Part shown: positions 19,974-29,873 of the stretch, one piece after another
How the letters are laid out: the number at the start of each line of letters is the position of its first letter
Position numbering within the stretch: the first letter of the stretch is position 1
From: Pseudoxanthomonas sp. JBR18
GTDB lineage: Bacteria; Pseudomonadota; Gammaproteobacteria; Xanthomonadales; Xanthomonadaceae
DNA length: 64,000 nucleotides
Direction: 5' to 3'
Assembly: GCF_028198165.1 (NCBI RefSeq)
Contig: NZ_CP116339.1
Coordinates: 186,001 to 250,000, forward strand
Position numbers and translations under genes: made by a program
The notes under the pieces: generated by a model
The model's database searches: none
What the model was told of the DNA's origin: nothing
Seen by the model: only the letters and a program-made list of their open reading frames with translations

Positions 19974-21119
19974 TCACACGCCGGACAGGACCGCCACCAC
20001 GGGCTGGACCTGGGCCTGACGCGACAGCGCTTCGCCCGCTGCCGCGACGACCGACGACAAGGCCTGTGGCGTATCGGCACGCAGCGTCGCGTGCCCGACC
20101 TTGCGTCCGGCGCGCGGCGACTTGCCGTAGTCGTGCCAATGCCCCCCCGGCTGTGACAGCACACCGTCGGCATCAGGCATTTCGCCCAACCAATTGAGCA
20201 TGCAGGCATGGCCACGCATGGCCAACGCGCCCAGCGGCAGGCCGAGCACCGCGCGCAGGTGCGCCTCGAACTGCGAGACCTCCGCACCTTCGATGGTCCA
20301 GTGGCCGGAGTTGTGCACACGCGGCGCCATCTCGTTGGCCAGCAGCGTCTCGCCCTGGCAGAACAGCTCCAGCGCGAACACCCCGACGTAGTCGATCGCC
20401 TCGGCGACGCGGCGGGCGTAGTCGATGGCCTGGGCCTGCACGGCCGGACTGGCCTGCGCCGGGGCCAGGCTGGCCGACAGCACGCCGTCGACATGCCAGT
20501 TCTGGGTCAGCGGGAAGGCCTTGAATTCGCCATCGCGGCCGCGCACGGCCACCACCGACACCTCACGGTCGAACGCGACGAAGCCTTCGAGGATCAAGCC
20601 AACGGTCGAGGCCTGCGCGCCCAGCGCATCCCATGCCGCCTGCGCATCAGCAGGTGACTTGATCCGGAACTGGCCCTTGCCGTCGTAGCCGAAACGACGC
20701 GTCTTGAGGATGCAAGGCGTGCCGATCTCGACCAGCGCCACGTCCAGGTCCTCGCGAGAATCGATCGTGGCGAACGCCGGCACGGGGATCCCCAATTCAC
20801 GGAACAGGGTCTTCTCCGACAGCCGGTCCTGGGCCACGCCCAGCGCGCGCGGGTTGGGGTACACCGGCACGCGCTCGGCCAGCCATTGCGCACTGCTGGC
20901 CGGCACGTTCTCGAAATCGAAGGTCACCACATCGACCTTGGACGCGAACTCCGCCAGCGCCGCTTCGTCGTCGAACCCGCCTACCTGCAGCGGCGCGCAC
21001 TGGCCGGCGCAGGATTCGGCCGAAGGATCGAGCACGAGGAACTTCAGCCCCAGCGGGAGGCCCGCCAGCGCCAGCATGCGGGCCAGCTGCCCGCCGCCCA
21101 GGATCCCGACCGTGGTCAT
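19974..21119 (-). CDS. purK: N5-carboxyaminoimidazole ribonucleotide synthase
   Basis: PurK uses ATP and bicarbonate to carboxylate AIR to N5-CAIR in purine synthesis. The 381-residue protein starts at ATG 21119 ([20 protein letters not shown]) and shows the ATP-grasp fold. Marks include [15 protein letters not shown] for ATP binding, [13 protein letters not shown], and [14 protein letters not shown] with the metal-binding Glu/Asn. The ATG overlaps the purE stop by ATGA, so purE-purK is one coupled operon on the minus strand. A longer frame running upstream is a shadow of purE and was not used. Confidence 0.97.
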   Translation of the reverse strand: MTTVGILGGGQLARMLALAGLPLGLKFLVLDPSAESCAGQCAPLQVGGFDDEAALAEFASKVDVVTFDFENVPASSAQWLAERVPVYPNPRALGVAQDRLSEKTLFRELGIPVPAFATIDSREDLDVALVEIGTPCILKTRRFGYDGKGQFRIKSPADAQAAWDALGAQASTVGLILEGFVAFDREVSVVAVRGRDGEFKAFPLTQNWHVDGVLSASLAPAQASPAVQAQAIDYARRVAEAIDYVGVFALELFCQGETLLANEMAPRVHNSGHWTIEGAEVSQFEAHLRAVLGLPLGALAMRGHACMLNWLGEMPDADGVLSQPGGHWHDYGKSPRAGRKVGHATLRADTPQALSSVVAAAGEALSRQAQVQPVVAVLSGV

Positions 21120-21619
21120 GAGCGCGGATCGTCCCGGTCCATTACGTCCTGTGTCTGCCTGGCGCGGAAGGTGTCCAGTGCTTGCGCCACGACCGGCTCG
21201 TGCGGCGCCAGCATTGCGGCGGCAAACAGCGCGGCATTGGCCGCACCGGCGTTGCCGATGGCGAAGGTCGCCACCGGGATGCCGGCCGGCATCTGCACGA
21301 TGGACAGCAGCGAATCCATGCCATTGAGCGCCTTGGACTGCACCGGCACGCCCAGCACCGGCACGGCGGTCTTGGCGGCGATCATGCCCGGCAGGTGCGC
21401 GGCGCCGCCGGCGCCGGCGATGATCGCGCGCAGACCGCGCCCAGCGGCCGCTTCGGCATACGAGAACAGCACGTCCGGCGTGCGATGCGCAGAAACGACT
21501 TTCACTTCGTAGGCGACACCCAGCGCATCGAGCTTCTGCGCGGCGTGCTGCATGGTCTCCCAATCCGAACGCGAGCCCATCACGATGCCCACGTGCGGCG
21601 CTGACTGGTTGGCGGTCAT
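21116..21619 (-). CDS. purE: N5-carboxyaminoimidazole ribonucleotide mutase
   Basis: PurE converts N5-CAIR to CAIR, the step after PurK. The 167-residue protein starts at ATG 21619. Class I PurE marks are [33 protein letters not shown] with the substrate-binding His, [19 protein letters not shown], and [20 protein letters not shown]. It is divergent from the Trm112-like gene, with only about 58 bases between the starts. It overlaps purK by four bases. Confidence 0.97.
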   Translation of the reverse strand: MTANQSAPHVGIVMGSRSDWETMQHAAQKLDALGVAYEVKVVSAHRTPDVLFSYAEAAAGRGLRAIIAGAGGAAHLPGMIAAKTAVPVLGVPVQSKALNGMDSLLSIVQMPAGIPVATFAIGNAGAANAALFAAAMLAPHEPVVAQALDTFRARQTQDVMDRDDPRS

Positions 21620-21677
21620 TGGCCGTCCACGGCTGCAAAACGATATTCTAGCGATCTTGATCGCCAACGGACCTTTC

Positions 21678-21944
21678 ATGGACCGCAAACTGCTCGACAT
21701 CCTGTGCTGCCCCGTCTCGCGCCAACCGCTTGGACCGCTGGAGGCACGCGGCCTGGACGCGCTCAACCGCGCCATCACCGCCGGCACGCTCAAGCGCATC
21801 GACGACACCGCGCAGGCCGAGCCGCTGAAAGAAGCCCTGGTCACCCGCGACCGCAAGACCGTGTACCGCGTCGAGGACGGCATCCCGGTGCTGCTGCCGG
21901 AGGAAGGCCTGGCCACCGTGCAGGTCGCCGACTTCCCAGCGTGA
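21678..21944 (+). CDS. Trm112/UPF0434-family small protein
   Basis: The 88-residue protein starts [20 protein letters not shown], the hallmark N-terminus of the YcaR/Trm112-like family, with a CC pair at residues 10-11, and ends with [19 protein letters not shown]. In other organisms Trm112-like proteins act as zinc-binding partners of methyltransferases; the bacterial YcaR branch has no settled role. Compared with E. coli YcaR (about 60 residues) the middle holds an extra charged insertion (about residues 28-55), as is usual in this lineage. Its stop overlaps the nadC start (GTGA), so the two are translationally coupled. Confidence 0.85.
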   Translation: MDRKLLDILCCPVSRQPLGPLEARGLDALNRAITAGTLKRIDDTAQAEPLKEALVTRDRKTVYRVEDGIPVLLPEEGLATVQVADFPA

Positions 21945-22801
21945 GCACCGCCGCGGCCCCGCTGCCACCGCCCGAGGCGGTGATCCTGGACGATGTCCGC
22001 CGCGCCCTGGCCGAGGATCTCGGGCCCGGTGACGTCACCGCCGCGCTGCTGCCCGACAACGCCGATGCCGCTTACCTGCTGTGCAAGCAAGAAGCGGTGA
22101 TCTGCGGGCGGCCATGGTTCGATGCCTGCCACCAGCTGCTCGACCCCGAGGTCGCCATCGATTGGCGCGTGAGCGAAGGCCAGCGCGTGGCCGCCGGCAC
22201 CGTGCTGGCGACGCTGCAGGGCCGCTCGCGCACACTGGTCAGCGCCGAGCGCACCTCGCTCAACTTCCTGCAGACCCTCAGCGGCGCGGCCACGACCACT
22301 GCGGCCTATGTCGATGCCGTGCGCGGCACCGGCACGCGCATCCTCGACACCCGCAAGACCATTCCCGGCCTGCGCCTGGCGCTGAAGTACGCGGTGCGCT
22401 GCGGTGGCGGCGACAACCACCGCATCGGCCTGTTCGACATGGTCATGCTCAAGGAGAACCATGTCCGCGCCGCCGGCGGCATCGCCGCCGCCATGCGGGC
22501 CGCGCGTGCCCTGCACCCTGACCTGCCGCTGGTGGTCGAGGTCGAATCGCTGGACGAGCTGCGACAAGCGCTGAGCCTGGACTGCACCCGGATCATGCTT
22601 GACGACTTCAGCCCCGAACTGCGCCGCGAAGCGGTGCGCATTGCCGCCGGCCGCGTGCCGCTGGAAGTCTCCGGCATGGTCGACCTGAGCACCGTGCGTG
22701 CTGTCGCCGAAGACGGCGTGGACTGCATTTCCATCGGCGCTTTGACCAAACACGTCCAGGCCGTGGACCTGTCGCTGAAACTGGGACCGCCGCCCGCCTG
22801 A
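21941..22801 (+). CDS. nadC: Quinolinate phosphoribosyltransferase (nicotinate-nucleotide pyrophosphorylase)
   Basis: NadC makes nicotinate mononucleotide from quinolinate and PRPP in de novo NAD synthesis. The 286-residue protein begins at GTG 21941, which overlaps the previous stop. Family motifs are [54 protein letters not shown] (PRPP and quinolinate contacts), [20 protein letters not shown], and [14 protein letters not shown] and [12 protein letters not shown] segments near the C-terminus. The protein is cytosolic. It is followed 68 bases later by the DUF2272 gene on the same strand. Confidence 0.97.
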   Translation: MSTAAAPLPPPEAVILDDVRRALAEDLGPGDVTAALLPDNADAAYLLCKQEAVICGRPWFDACHQLLDPEVAIDWRVSEGQRVAAGTVLATLQGRSRTLVSAERTSLNFLQTLSGAATTTAAYVDAVRGTGTRILDTRKTIPGLRLALKYAVRCGGGDNHRIGLFDMVMLKENHVRAAGGIAAAMRAARALHPDLPLVVEVESLDELRQALSLDCTRIMLDDFSPELRREAVRIAAGRVPLEVSGMVDLSTVRAVAEDGVDCISIGALTKHVQAVDLSLKLGPPPA

Positions 22802-22869
22802 TTTCACGGGCGCTGGGCGGCGAGTCTGCGAGCGTGAAGCGCATCGCACGCAGGGGATGAGCTCACACG

Positions 22870-23892
22870 ATGGATCGACGCCGGTTGGCCGCCCTGACCC
22901 TGGGCCTGCTCATGCTGGGAAGCGGGTCCGCCGCGGCCATCGAGGTCTGCGATGCCCCGCCCCGCTACGGCCTGAGCCAGGCGGCGATCAACATCGTGCG
23001 CGCCACCTGCGAGGAGCACCGCCTGTGGGGGCGCCCCTTCTTCGACCCGCAAGGCCATGTTGCCAGCCTGGGCGTGACCGAGGCCGAGCGCGAAGACCTG
23101 ACCGATCATGGTGTGATCGCCTGGCAACGCGTGGCCCGCTACTGGCGCGAGAGCGGCACGCTGGCCCAGATCGGCGGCGAGCCCGGCGCCGCCAGCTGCT
23201 GGTCCATGCCCGGCAATCGCGCGACCGACAGCGACTGCCGGGCGTTCGTGGTGGACACGCCGTGGTCGGCAGCCTTCGTCTCCTGGATCATGACTCGCGC
23301 CGGCATTGCCAACTTCTTCCGATCGCCGCGCCACATCGACTACATCCGCGCCGCATGGCGCGACACGGCGGGAACCGGGCCGTATCGCTATGCCGACCCC
23401 GCCACGGAGAAACCCGCCCCCGGCGACCTGCTCTGTTTCATCCGTGGCCGCGACCAGGCGTTGGGCTACGCCGGGCTGACGGCTGCGCTGGCCGGTCCGG
23501 GCCCTGTCCCGTCAGAGTCGCACTGCGAGATCGTGGTCGCGGCCAACCTCGGGGGCGACCGTACCCTGCACCTGATCGGCGGCAACGTGCTCAACACGGT
23601 GATGATGCGGGCCCTGCCGCTGGATCGCGGCGGGCACGTAATCCTGCCAGCCCCGCTCACACCCATTCCTAACAGCGGCGGCGCCCTGCCTGCGGACCGT
23701 CAATGCCTGCCCTCGCAGCCGGATCAGTGCGACTTCAACCGGCAGGACTGGGCCGTGCTGTTGCAGCTGCGCCCACAGGAGGTACCCGTCGCCGAGGCGC
23801 CGTCCGGCCCGGAACTTCCAACAGCTCCCGCTGGAGGGGAGCCCATGCCGGCCGCCCCGGTGACACCGGCCGAGACCGTCACGCCCCCTTGA
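22870..23892 (+). CDS. Secreted DUF2272 protein
   Basis: The 340-residue protein has a signal peptide ([20 protein letters not shown], cut after AAA). The body fits DUF2272, a papain/CHAP-like uncharacterised family: [34 protein letters not shown], and [14 protein letters not shown] with a later [12 protein letters not shown]. The layout resembles an amidase-like fold, but I cannot name a catalytic residue with confidence. The last 60 residues are Pro/Ala rich and probably disordered. The protein is likely periplasmic. A cell-wall role is possible from the fold but is inference only. Confidence 0.75.
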   Translation: MDRRRLAALTLGLLMLGSGSAAAIEVCDAPPRYGLSQAAINIVRATCEEHRLWGRPFFDPQGHVASLGVTEAEREDLTDHGVIAWQRVARYWRESGTLAQIGGEPGAASCWSMPGNRATDSDCRAFVVDTPWSAAFVSWIMTRAGIANFFRSPRHIDYIRAAWRDTAGTGPYRYADPATEKPAPGDLLCFIRGRDQALGYAGLTAALAGPGPVPSESHCEIVVAANLGGDRTLHLIGGNVLNTVMMRALPLDRGGHVILPAPLTPIPNSGGALPADRQCLPSQPDQCDFNRQDWAVLLQLRPQEVPVAEAPSGPELPTAPAGGEPMPAAPVTPAETVTPP

Positions 23893-23949
23893 AATCAGCG
23901 CCGTCATCCACGGCTGCCACACCCCGCCGCCAGCCGGTAAAGTCGCGCG

Positions 23950-24282
23950 ATGGAACCCATCCTCCTGCTGATCGCCGCCGGTGCCGTGTTCGGCTGGTGG
24001 AACGCCGCCCGCGCCGCGGCCGAACGCGCCACCGAAGTGGGCCGCAATGCCTGCTCGGCCGCAGGCGTCCTGTGGCTGGACCAGAGCGTGCATGCCGCCG
24101 GCGTGCGTTTGCGCCGCCGCGAGGACGGACGCCTGGGCCTGGAGCGCAGTTTCCGCTTCGACTATTCCTACGACGGTGCCGAACGCCATACCGGACGCTT
24201 GGTCCTGCACGGGGACCGACTGGTGTCGTTCGTCGGCCCGGCGCGACCGGACAACACCGCTGAGTTCAGGACCCTGCACTGA
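23950..24282 (+). CDS. DUF3301 small membrane-anchored protein
   Basis: This 110-residue protein has an N-terminal hydrophobic segment (MEPILLLIAAGAVFGWWNAA) followed by AAERATEVGRNACSAAGVLW, which is the DUF3301 signature, then a compact beta-rich region (FRFDYSYDGAERHTGRLVLH). The function is unknown. It is probably anchored in the inner membrane with the remainder soluble. It lies 57 bases after the DUF2272 gene and may share its transcript. Confidence 0.75.
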   Translation: MEPILLLIAAGAVFGWWNAARAAAERATEVGRNACSAAGVLWLDQSVHAAGVRLRRREDGRLGLERSFRFDYSYDGAERHTGRLVLHGDRLVSFVGPARPDNTAEFRTLH

Positions 24283-24310
24283 CCGGCGCCAGCGGCTGAC
24301 GGCGCAGGTC

Positions 24311-24568
24311 TCAGCGCGGCTGGTCGCCACCCCACTGCCAGCCGGGCTTTTCGCCTTTCCAGCGGCAGACCAGGATCAGGACCACCGTGGCACCAGCAGC
24401 GCACGCGTAGAACGCCATCGGGTGACGCGCGGGCGGGAGCAACGCCCCGCAGGCCAGCAGGGCACCGACGTACAGCGCCAGCGTCGCCCAGCCCTGCCAC
24501 GCCACCGGCAACCCCCATCCCCAACCATATCGCTTGGCGGGAAACCAGAACCTGTGCTCTGCATGCAT
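24311..24568 (-). CDS. Small two-helix membrane protein, conserved hypothetical
   Basis: The 85-residue protein begins MHAEHRFWFPAKRYGWGWGL, an aromatic, basic N-terminus that I recognise as common to a family of short conserved membrane hypotheticals. Two membrane helices follow (about residues 25-45 and 52-70), and a hydrophilic tail ends GEKPGWQWGGDQPR. The function is unknown. It converges on the DUF3301 gene. Confidence 0.65.
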   Translation of the reverse strand: MHAEHRFWFPAKRYGWGWGLPVAWQGWATLALYVGALLACGALLPPARHPMAFYACAAGATVVLILVCRWKGEKPGWQWGGDQPR

Positions 24569-24614
24569 GACTGAGCCTCGCTGTCCTGCCAGCGCGTCCT
24601 AACCGGACTGCGGC

Positions 24615-25061
24615 TTACTTGACGACCCGCAAGTGCGGGCGCTTGGCCGGTGGCGGCGCATCGTCATCGGGTGAGGGCGCGTCGGGCGTCGGCGGTTCGT
24701 CATCGTCCGAAGGACCGCCCGGCCCGGTCCCGATGTCCTCGGGCAGGGCCATGCCCTGCCCGGTCTCCCGCGCATAGATCGCCAGCACGGCGGAAATCGG
24801 GACATTCACCGGATAGCTGACGCCGCCGAAGCGGGCGCTGAAGCTCACCGTGAGGTTGTCGATCACCAGGTGCGCCACGGCCCGCTGGGCGATGTTCAGC
24901 ACCACGCGCCCTTCCTTCACGGCACTGGCGGGCACCTGCACACCCGCCTGCGTGGCATCCACCAGCAGGTGCGGGGTCATGTCGTTGTCGGCGATCCATT
25001 CGGCCAGGGCCCGCAGCAGGTACGGACGATGGCTGGTCATCTGAGGGACGTCTTCGGTCAT
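24615..25061 (-). CDS. sspB: ClpXP protease specificity-enhancing factor
   Basis: SspB delivers ssrA-tagged peptides from stalled ribosomes, and other substrates, to ClpXP. The 148-residue protein has the SspB fold (SHRPYLLRALAEWIADNDMT, GRVVLNIAQRAVAHL, SARFGGVSYPVNVPISAVLAIY). A long acidic, Pro-rich linker of about 30 residues then leads to the C-terminal ClpX-binding tail RPHLRVVK. The ATG at 25061 is used; an inner ATG at 25040 (MTSHRPY) is also possible, and neither has a strong ribosome binding site. It follows sspA by 79 bases on the same strand. Confidence 0.94.
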   Translation of the reverse strand: MTEDVPQMTSHRPYLLRALAEWIADNDMTPHLLVDATQAGVQVPASAVKEGRVVLNIAQRAVAHLVIDNLTVSFSARFGGVSYPVNVPISAVLAIYARETGQGMALPEDIGTGPGGPSDDDEPPTPDAPSPDDDAPPPAKRPHLRVVK

Positions 25062-25140
25062 GGGGCCAGTTTAACCGGCCCGACCGCAGGAGACCGTCGT
25101 TTCACGTCATGCGCGACCCATAAAGGACGCCGCCAACGGC

Positions 25141-25758
25141 TCAGGCCGGCAGGTCGCGCAGCTTGCGCTCCTGCTCGGTCAGGCTGCGGGCGAATCCCGG
25201 GTTGCGGAAGATCCGGTTGCCATAGTCCTCGATGACCTTGCCATCCTTCGGCAAGCCCACGTCCAGCGACTGCAGACGCCAGATGATCGGGGCCATCGCG
25301 CAATCGGCCAGGCTCATCTCAGGATTGAGGAAGAACTTGCTGGCCTTGAACAGCGGCACCGAGGCGGTCAGCAATTCCTTGAGGCGCTTGCGGCCTGCAT
25401 CGGCCTGGGCCTTGTTGCCCAACTGGATGGCCTGCACCTGCGGCACCCAATCCACCTCGATGCGCAGCATCGCCAGGCGCAGGCGCGCGCGCGACAGCGG
25501 ATCGACCGGCATCAGCGGCGGATGCGGATAGCGCTCGTCGAGGTACTCGCTGACCACCGAGGCGGCGTAGAGCGTCAGGTCGCGCTCGACCAGGGTCGGC
25601 ACCGAATGGTAGGGATTGAGATCGATCAGATCCTCGGGCGGATTCTGCGGATCGACCGGAACCAGATCGTAACTGACGCCCTTGGCGGCCAGTACCAACC
25701 GCACGCGGTGGCACAACACGTCATCGACGGAGGAAAACAGCGTCAGGGTGTTTCGCAT
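25141..25758 (-). CDS. sspA: Stringent starvation protein A
   Basis: This 205-residue protein has the glutathione-S-transferase fold but is an RNA-polymerase-binding regulator. The thioredoxin-like domain reads TLFSSVDDVLCHRVRLVLAA, then PEDLIDLNPYHSVPTLVERD. The helical domain includes SVVSEYLDERYPHPPLMPVD, the region whose surface contacts RNA polymerase and sigma-70 in E. coli SspA. It lies between petC and sspB. The order petABC-sspA-sspB is common in beta- and gammaproteobacteria. The 173-base gap to petC suggests it may have its own promoter. Confidence 0.95.
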   Translation of the reverse strand: MRNTLTLFSSVDDVLCHRVRLVLAAKGVSYDLVPVDPQNPPEDLIDLNPYHSVPTLVERDLTLYAASVVSEYLDERYPHPPLMPVDPLSRARLRLAMLRIEVDWVPQVQAIQLGNKAQADAGRKRLKELLTASVPLFKASKFFLNPEMSLADCAMAPIIWRLQSLDVGLPKDGKVIEDYGNRIFRNPGFARSLTEQERKLRDLPA

Positions 25759-25931
25759 GCGGGCACTCGTAACCTTTATCAGACCGATCCAGCGGCCGGA
25801 CTCCCGGCCGCGCCACTGCTCAGGCTGGGTGCCTGGCTGCGCGTGCCGGACGAGCCGGTTTCACGCGACGTACTCGAACATAACAGCTGCCCACGGATTT
25901 GCGCACCCCTGCAGGAGCCCGCGCACCAGCC

Positions 25932-26678
25932 TCAATGGACGTCCTTCCAGAATTCCTTCTTCAACAGGTAGGCCAACAAGGTCAGCGCCACCAGGAACAG
26001 GATCACCCACACGCCCATGCTTTGACGCTTGAGCGCGGCCGGCTCGCTGGCGTACTGCAGGAAATTGGTGATGTCGCGAACGCTGCGGTCGAATTCGGCC
26101 GGGCTCTCGGTGCCCGGCGACACCAGCTTCAAGGTCTCGACCGGCTTTTCCTTGGTCTGCGGATCCTCCGGCCCGTACTCGGCATGCTGCAGGCCCTGCA
26201 GCTCCCACAGCGGGTTGGGCATGGAGGCGTTGGGGAACAGCTTGTTGTTCCACCCCAGCGGGCGCGACTCGTCCAGGTAGAAGGACTTGAGGTAGGTGTA
26301 GATCCAGTCGGGCCCGCGCACGCGTGCGATCAGGCTCAGGTCCGGCGGCATCTTGCCGAACCACTTGGCCGCCCCGTCATGCGGCATCGCCACCTGCACC
26401 TGCTGGCCCACGGGCGCGCCGGTGAAGTTGAGGTTGTCCATCACCTGGTCCTCGGTCAGGCCCAGGTCCGAGGCCATGCGCGAGTAGCGCAGGTACTTGA
26501 GCGAGTGACAGCCCGAGCAGTACCCCATGAACAGCTTGGCGCCACGTTGCAGCGAAGCCGTATCGCCCAGGTCGTTGCCCGCCTGCTGGGTGGCTCCACC
26601 CTCGGCCGCCAGCAGCGATGCACTCATGAGCAGGCCGGCGACCAGTGCGGCCAGCTGCGGGAAGAAGCGCTTAGTCAT
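25932..26678 (-). CDS. petC: Cytochrome c1 subunit of the bc1 complex
   Basis: This membrane-anchored c-type cytochrome passes electrons from the Rieske protein to soluble cytochrome c. The 248-residue protein has a signal peptide (cut near LLAAE), the haem motif CSGCH (residues 54-58), and SLKYLRYSRMASDLGL after it. The axial Met probably lies in the MPNPLW or later Met region. The C-terminal anchor is VWVILFLVALTLLAYLL before KKEFWKDVH. The ATG overlaps the end of petB by eight bases. It is the last gene of petABC. Confidence 0.96.
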   Translation of the reverse strand: MTKRFFPQLAALVAGLLMSASLLAAEGGATQQAGNDLGDTASLQRGAKLFMGYCSGCHSLKYLRYSRMASDLGLTEDQVMDNLNFTGAPVGQQVQVAMPHDGAAKWFGKMPPDLSLIARVRGPDWIYTYLKSFYLDESRPLGWNNKLFPNASMPNPLWELQGLQHAEYGPEDPQTKEKPVETLKLVSPGTESPAEFDRSVRDITNFLQYASEPAALKRQSMGVWVILFLVALTLLAYLLKKEFWKDVH

Positions 26679-27936
26679 GCGTACTCACCCGCTCGGGCAC
26701 CGGCTTGGTGCGTTCCAGTCCAAAGAACGTATAGACCCACAGGAAAATGAAGAACCCGAAGTAGCAGCAGGTCAGCACGCGCCCGATGTAGGTCTCCATG
26801 ATGTCCGTGCCGGGACCCGAGCCAATCTTGCCCAGGTAGATGAAGCTGAACGCGAACACGCCCAGCGCGATCTTGTAGGCCAGCCCGCGGTAGCGGATGG
26901 AGCGGACCTTGCCGCGATCCAGCCAGGGCACGGTGAACAGGATGGCGATGGCCGAGAACATGACCAGTACGCCGCCCAGCTTGTTGGGCACCACCCGCAA
27001 CATTGCGTAGTAAGGCGTGTAGTACCAGACCGGCTTGATGTGCTCGGGCGTCACCAGGCGGTTGGCCTCGGTGAAGTTGTCGTGCTCCAGGAACAAGCCG
27101 CCGAAGGCCGGCGCGAAAAAGATGATGAACGCCCCGATCACCAGCAGGAAGCCCACGCCCACCAGATCCTTGACCGTGTAATACGGGTGGAAGGGGATGG
27201 TGTCGATCGGCGCCAGCTTGCTCCAGCGGTTGCCTTTGGGCCCGTGCTTGGTGTCCACGCCCTGCGGATTGTTGGAGCCCACCTCGTGCAGCGCACCCAG
27301 GTGCAGCACCACCAGCAGCAACAGGACCAGCGGCAGCGCGATCACGTGCAGGGCGAAGAAGCGATTGAGCGTGGCGTCACTGGGCAGGTAGTCGCCCATG
27401 ATCCATTCGGTCAGCCCCTGCCCGATCACCGGGATGGCGCCAAACAGCGAGATGATCACCTTGGCGCCCCAGAAGGACATCTGGCCCCAGGGCAGCACGT
27501 AGCCCATGAAAGCCTCGGCCATCAGCACCAGATAGATCAGCATGCCCAGGATCCACACCAGTTCGCGCGGCTTCTGGTAGCTGCCGTACATCAGCCCGCG
27601 GAACATGTGCAGGTAGACCACGATGAAGAACAGCGAGGCGCCGGTGCTGTGCATGTACCGGATCAGCCAGCCCCACTCGACATCGCGCATGATGTACTCG
27701 ACCGAGGCGAAGGCCTCGGCCGCGCTGGTCTTGTAGTTCATCGTCAGGAAGATGCCGGTGACGATCTGGTTGACCAGGATCAACAGGGCCAGCGAGCCCA
27801 TGTAGTACCAGAAGTTGAAGTTCTTCGGCGCGTAGTACTCGCTCATGTGCTTGCGATACATGGGCATCAGCCCCGGCGCACGCGCGTTGAGCCAGTCGAA
27901 GGCGCCGGTGGCCGCCCGCGAGATCACGTTGGACAT
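26671..27936 (-). CDS. petB: Cytochrome b subunit of the bc1 complex
   Basis: This 421-residue integral membrane protein carries haems bL and bH and the two quinone sites. The start is ATG 27936 (MSNVISRAATGAFDWLNARA), overlapping the petA stop by one base (TGATG). The family is clear from WNFWYYMGSL-like helix A, GASLFFIVVYLHMFRGL, ILGMLIYLVLMAEAFMGYVL, WGQMSFWGAKVI, and the Qo-site motif PVIGQGLTEW. It has about eight or nine helices. The C-terminal region ends with an extra helix as in proteobacterial single-piece cytochrome b. A longer upstream frame is a shadow of petA. Confidence 0.96.
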   Translation of the reverse strand: MSNVISRAATGAFDWLNARAPGLMPMYRKHMSEYYAPKNFNFWYYMGSLALLILVNQIVTGIFLTMNYKTSAAEAFASVEYIMRDVEWGWLIRYMHSTGASLFFIVVYLHMFRGLMYGSYQKPRELVWILGMLIYLVLMAEAFMGYVLPWGQMSFWGAKVIISLFGAIPVIGQGLTEWIMGDYLPSDATLNRFFALHVIALPLVLLLLVVLHLGALHEVGSNNPQGVDTKHGPKGNRWSKLAPIDTIPFHPYYTVKDLVGVGFLLVIGAFIIFFAPAFGGLFLEHDNFTEANRLVTPEHIKPVWYYTPYYAMLRVVPNKLGGVLVMFSAIAILFTVPWLDRGKVRSIRYRGLAYKIALGVFAFSFIYLGKIGSGPGTDIMETYIGRVLTCCYFGFFIFLWVYTFFGLERTKPVPERVSTHD

Positions 27937-28556
27937 CAGGCAGCTCCTTCCGGATCGACGCCAATGATGATGGTGTTGTCGTCCTGATAGTGGTGCGGTG
28001 GCACCAGCAGGTTGATCGGCGCCGGCACGCCCTGGAACACCCGCCCGGACATGTCGAAGCGCGATTTGTGGCAGGGGCAGAAGTAGCCGCCCTTCCATTC
28101 CGGGTCGAACGGCTCGGGCCGGATCTCGGCGATGATCTCCGGCGAGCAGCCCAGGTGGGTACACAGGCCCACCAGGACCGAGATCTCCGGCTTGATCGAG
28201 CGCAGCTCGGGATTGCCCTTGAGCACGTAGGCCGGCTGCTGGTCCTTGTTCTCCGACTCCGGGTCGCGCAGACGCGGATCCAGCGTCGGCAGCGCATCCA
28301 GGATCGCCTTGGACCGCTTGACCACCCAGATGGGCTGGCCGCGCCATTCCAGGACCATGCGCTGGCCCTCCTGCAGTCCGGTGATGTCGGCGGTCACTGG
28401 CGCACCGGCCAGCTTGGCCCGGGCACTGGGGTTCCACGATTTGATGAACGGGACGGCGAGGAATCCTGCACCCACGGCACCGACGACTGCGGTGGTGGCC
28501 GTCAGGAACCGGCGGCGCCCCGCATCCACGGGCATTGAGACCTCGTCATTGGCCAT
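27936..28556 (-). CDS. petA: Rieske iron-sulfur subunit of the bc1 complex
   Basis: The 206-residue protein has an N-terminal twin-arginine-like segment (DAGRRRFLTATTAVVGAVG) that also acts as the membrane anchor. The [2Fe-2S] binding loops are CTHLGC (Cys132, His134) and CPCH (Cys160, His163), with Cys137 and Cys162 positioned for the usual disulfide. The Pro-loop region is GRVFQGVPAPINL. It takes an electron from ubiquinol and passes it to cytochrome c1. It is the first gene of petABC. A candidate sigma-70 promoter lies about 85 bases upstream. Confidence 0.97.
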   Translation of the reverse strand: MANDEVSMPVDAGRRRFLTATTAVVGAVGAGFLAVPFIKSWNPSARAKLAGAPVTADITGLQEGQRMVLEWRGQPIWVVKRSKAILDALPTLDPRLRDPESENKDQQPAYVLKGNPELRSIKPEISVLVGLCTHLGCSPEIIAEIRPEPFDPEWKGGYFCPCHKSRFDMSGRVFQGVPAPINLLVPPHHYQDDNTIIIGVDPEGAA

Positions 28557-28641
28557 CCGTTACTCCGCGAAGCGTCTTGAGGTAGCTGTCTGGCTGCCTG
28601 GATGGGGCCTGTGAAAGACCGTCATCGCAAGAGCGCGGCCG

Positions 28642-28671
28642 AGTCTAACTGAATAAAAAATTGCGTCACAA
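28642..28671 (-). promoter_or_regulatory. Candidate petABC promoter
   Basis: On the minus strand TTGTGA (28666-28671) and TAGACT (28642-28647) are separated by 18 bp containing a T-rich run. This is an acceptable sigma-70 pair 85 bases before the petA ATG and is the only AT-rich block in the gap. Confidence 0.4.
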
Positions 28672-28741
28672 CAAACCCTTTTCCATCAATGACTTGCAAC
28701 TTCAATCGTCGACTCGAAGTGTATTGCAGTGCAGCAGCCGT

Positions 28742-29635
28742 TCAGCGAGCGCCCACCGTTCCCAGGTTGGATCGGTAGCGCGTGGCCAGGACACCAACGC
28801 GCTGCACGTAACGCTGGGTCTCGGCATACGGTGGCACCCCGCCGTTGCGGTCGACCGCCCCTTCGCCAGCGTTGTAACCCGCTGCGGCCAGGGTCAGGTC
28901 GCCGTTGTAACGCTTGAGCAGGAAGGCCAGGTACTTCACGCCGCCGCGGATGTTCTGGGCCGCGTCGTAGGCATCGGCGACCCCGAAGCGGGCCGCCGTC
29001 GCGGGCATGAGCTGCATCAGGCCCATCGCCCCGGCATGCGAGAGCGCCAGGGGGTTGAACGAGGACTCGGCATGGATGATGGCCCGCACGATGGCCTCTT
29101 CCACGCCGTATTCGCGGGCCGCCGAGGCGATCTCGCTCTCATAGGCCACGGTGTTGAGCCGTACCGCGCCGAAATCCACGCCCGGGTTGCCGCAGGCGTA
29201 GCAGGTCTCGATATAGCTGTAATGGATCGTGCGCAGGTTGCTGACCGCCACGCCGCGCGGCCTGGCGCTGGTGTAGTTGCGTACGCCGTCCTTGATGAAC
29301 GAGTAGACCTGCCCGCTGACCACCCGCTGCGGATGCGCGGCGGCGGGCTTGGGCGCCACGGCCACGGCTGCCGGTGCAATCGTGCTCGTGGGAGCCGACT
29401 CCGCCTTGGGCGCGGCCTTGGGTGATGGCGCCGGTGGCGATGCGGAGACGCGCGCCGCCTTGCGGTTCGGCGCGGGGCGATACTGGCTGACGACCGTGCA
29501 GCTGGTCCCGGCGATGCGCTTGCTGACGTAGGCCGGCACGCCATCTGCGCCGACGCACTTGTACAGGGTGCCGGCGCTGGCCGGCAGCGCGACCAGCGAT
29601 GCAGCGATCATCCCCAGTCGCAGCCATCCCCTCAT
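28742..29635 (-). CDS. Secreted lytic transglycosylase (SLT domain) with DUF4124 start
   Basis: The 297-residue protein has a signal peptide (cut after ALPASA), then a DUF4124-like segment ([20 protein letters not shown]). A Pro/Ala-rich linker follows (residues about 55-100), and the C-terminal half is a goose-lysozyme-type transglycosylase domain. The catalytic Glu lies in [15 protein letters not shown], followed by [17 protein letters not shown] and [28 protein letters not shown]. It cleaves peptidoglycan glycan strands in the periplasm, forming 1,6-anhydro ends. It is divergent from miaB and transcribed toward petA. Confidence 0.92.
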   Translation of the reverse strand: MRGWLRLGMIAASLVALPASAGTLYKCVGADGVPAYVSKRIAGTSCTVVSQYRPAPNRKAARVSASPPAPSPKAAPKAESAPTSTIAPAAVAVAPKPAAAHPQRVVSGQVYSFIKDGVRNYTSARPRGVAVSNLRTIHYSYIETCYACGNPGVDFGAVRLNTVAYESEIASAAREYGVEEAIVRAIIHAESSFNPLALSHAGAMGLMQLMPATAARFGVADAYDAAQNIRGGVKYLAFLLKRYNGDLTLAAAGYNAGEGAVDRNGGVPPYAETQRYVQRVGVLATRYRSNLGTVGAR

Positions 29636-29873
29636 GGCGCGAAGTGTCCCAGCTTATCAAGGACTTAACAAGCGATTCATCTGGAATTCCGCGCTGACTT
29701 TCGGGAAGCGCATCCCGCAACCGGACCAGCCGGAAGTTCCGCGCCCGGAAGCGCGGGAGCCCTGTTGGCCAAGCTCGCTTCCACGCCGTCCACCCGGCGC
29801 GAAGACCGCGCCGGACCGCCCGCAACCCGATAAACTAGGCGGCTTTCCCGCCCACCCGACTGGATTAAGCGCC

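Noticed and set aside
26527..27987. 486-codon plus-strand frame opposite petB and petC
   Set aside because: It is a high-GC shadow with many His/Gln/Asp residues opposite clearly conserved bc1 genes.
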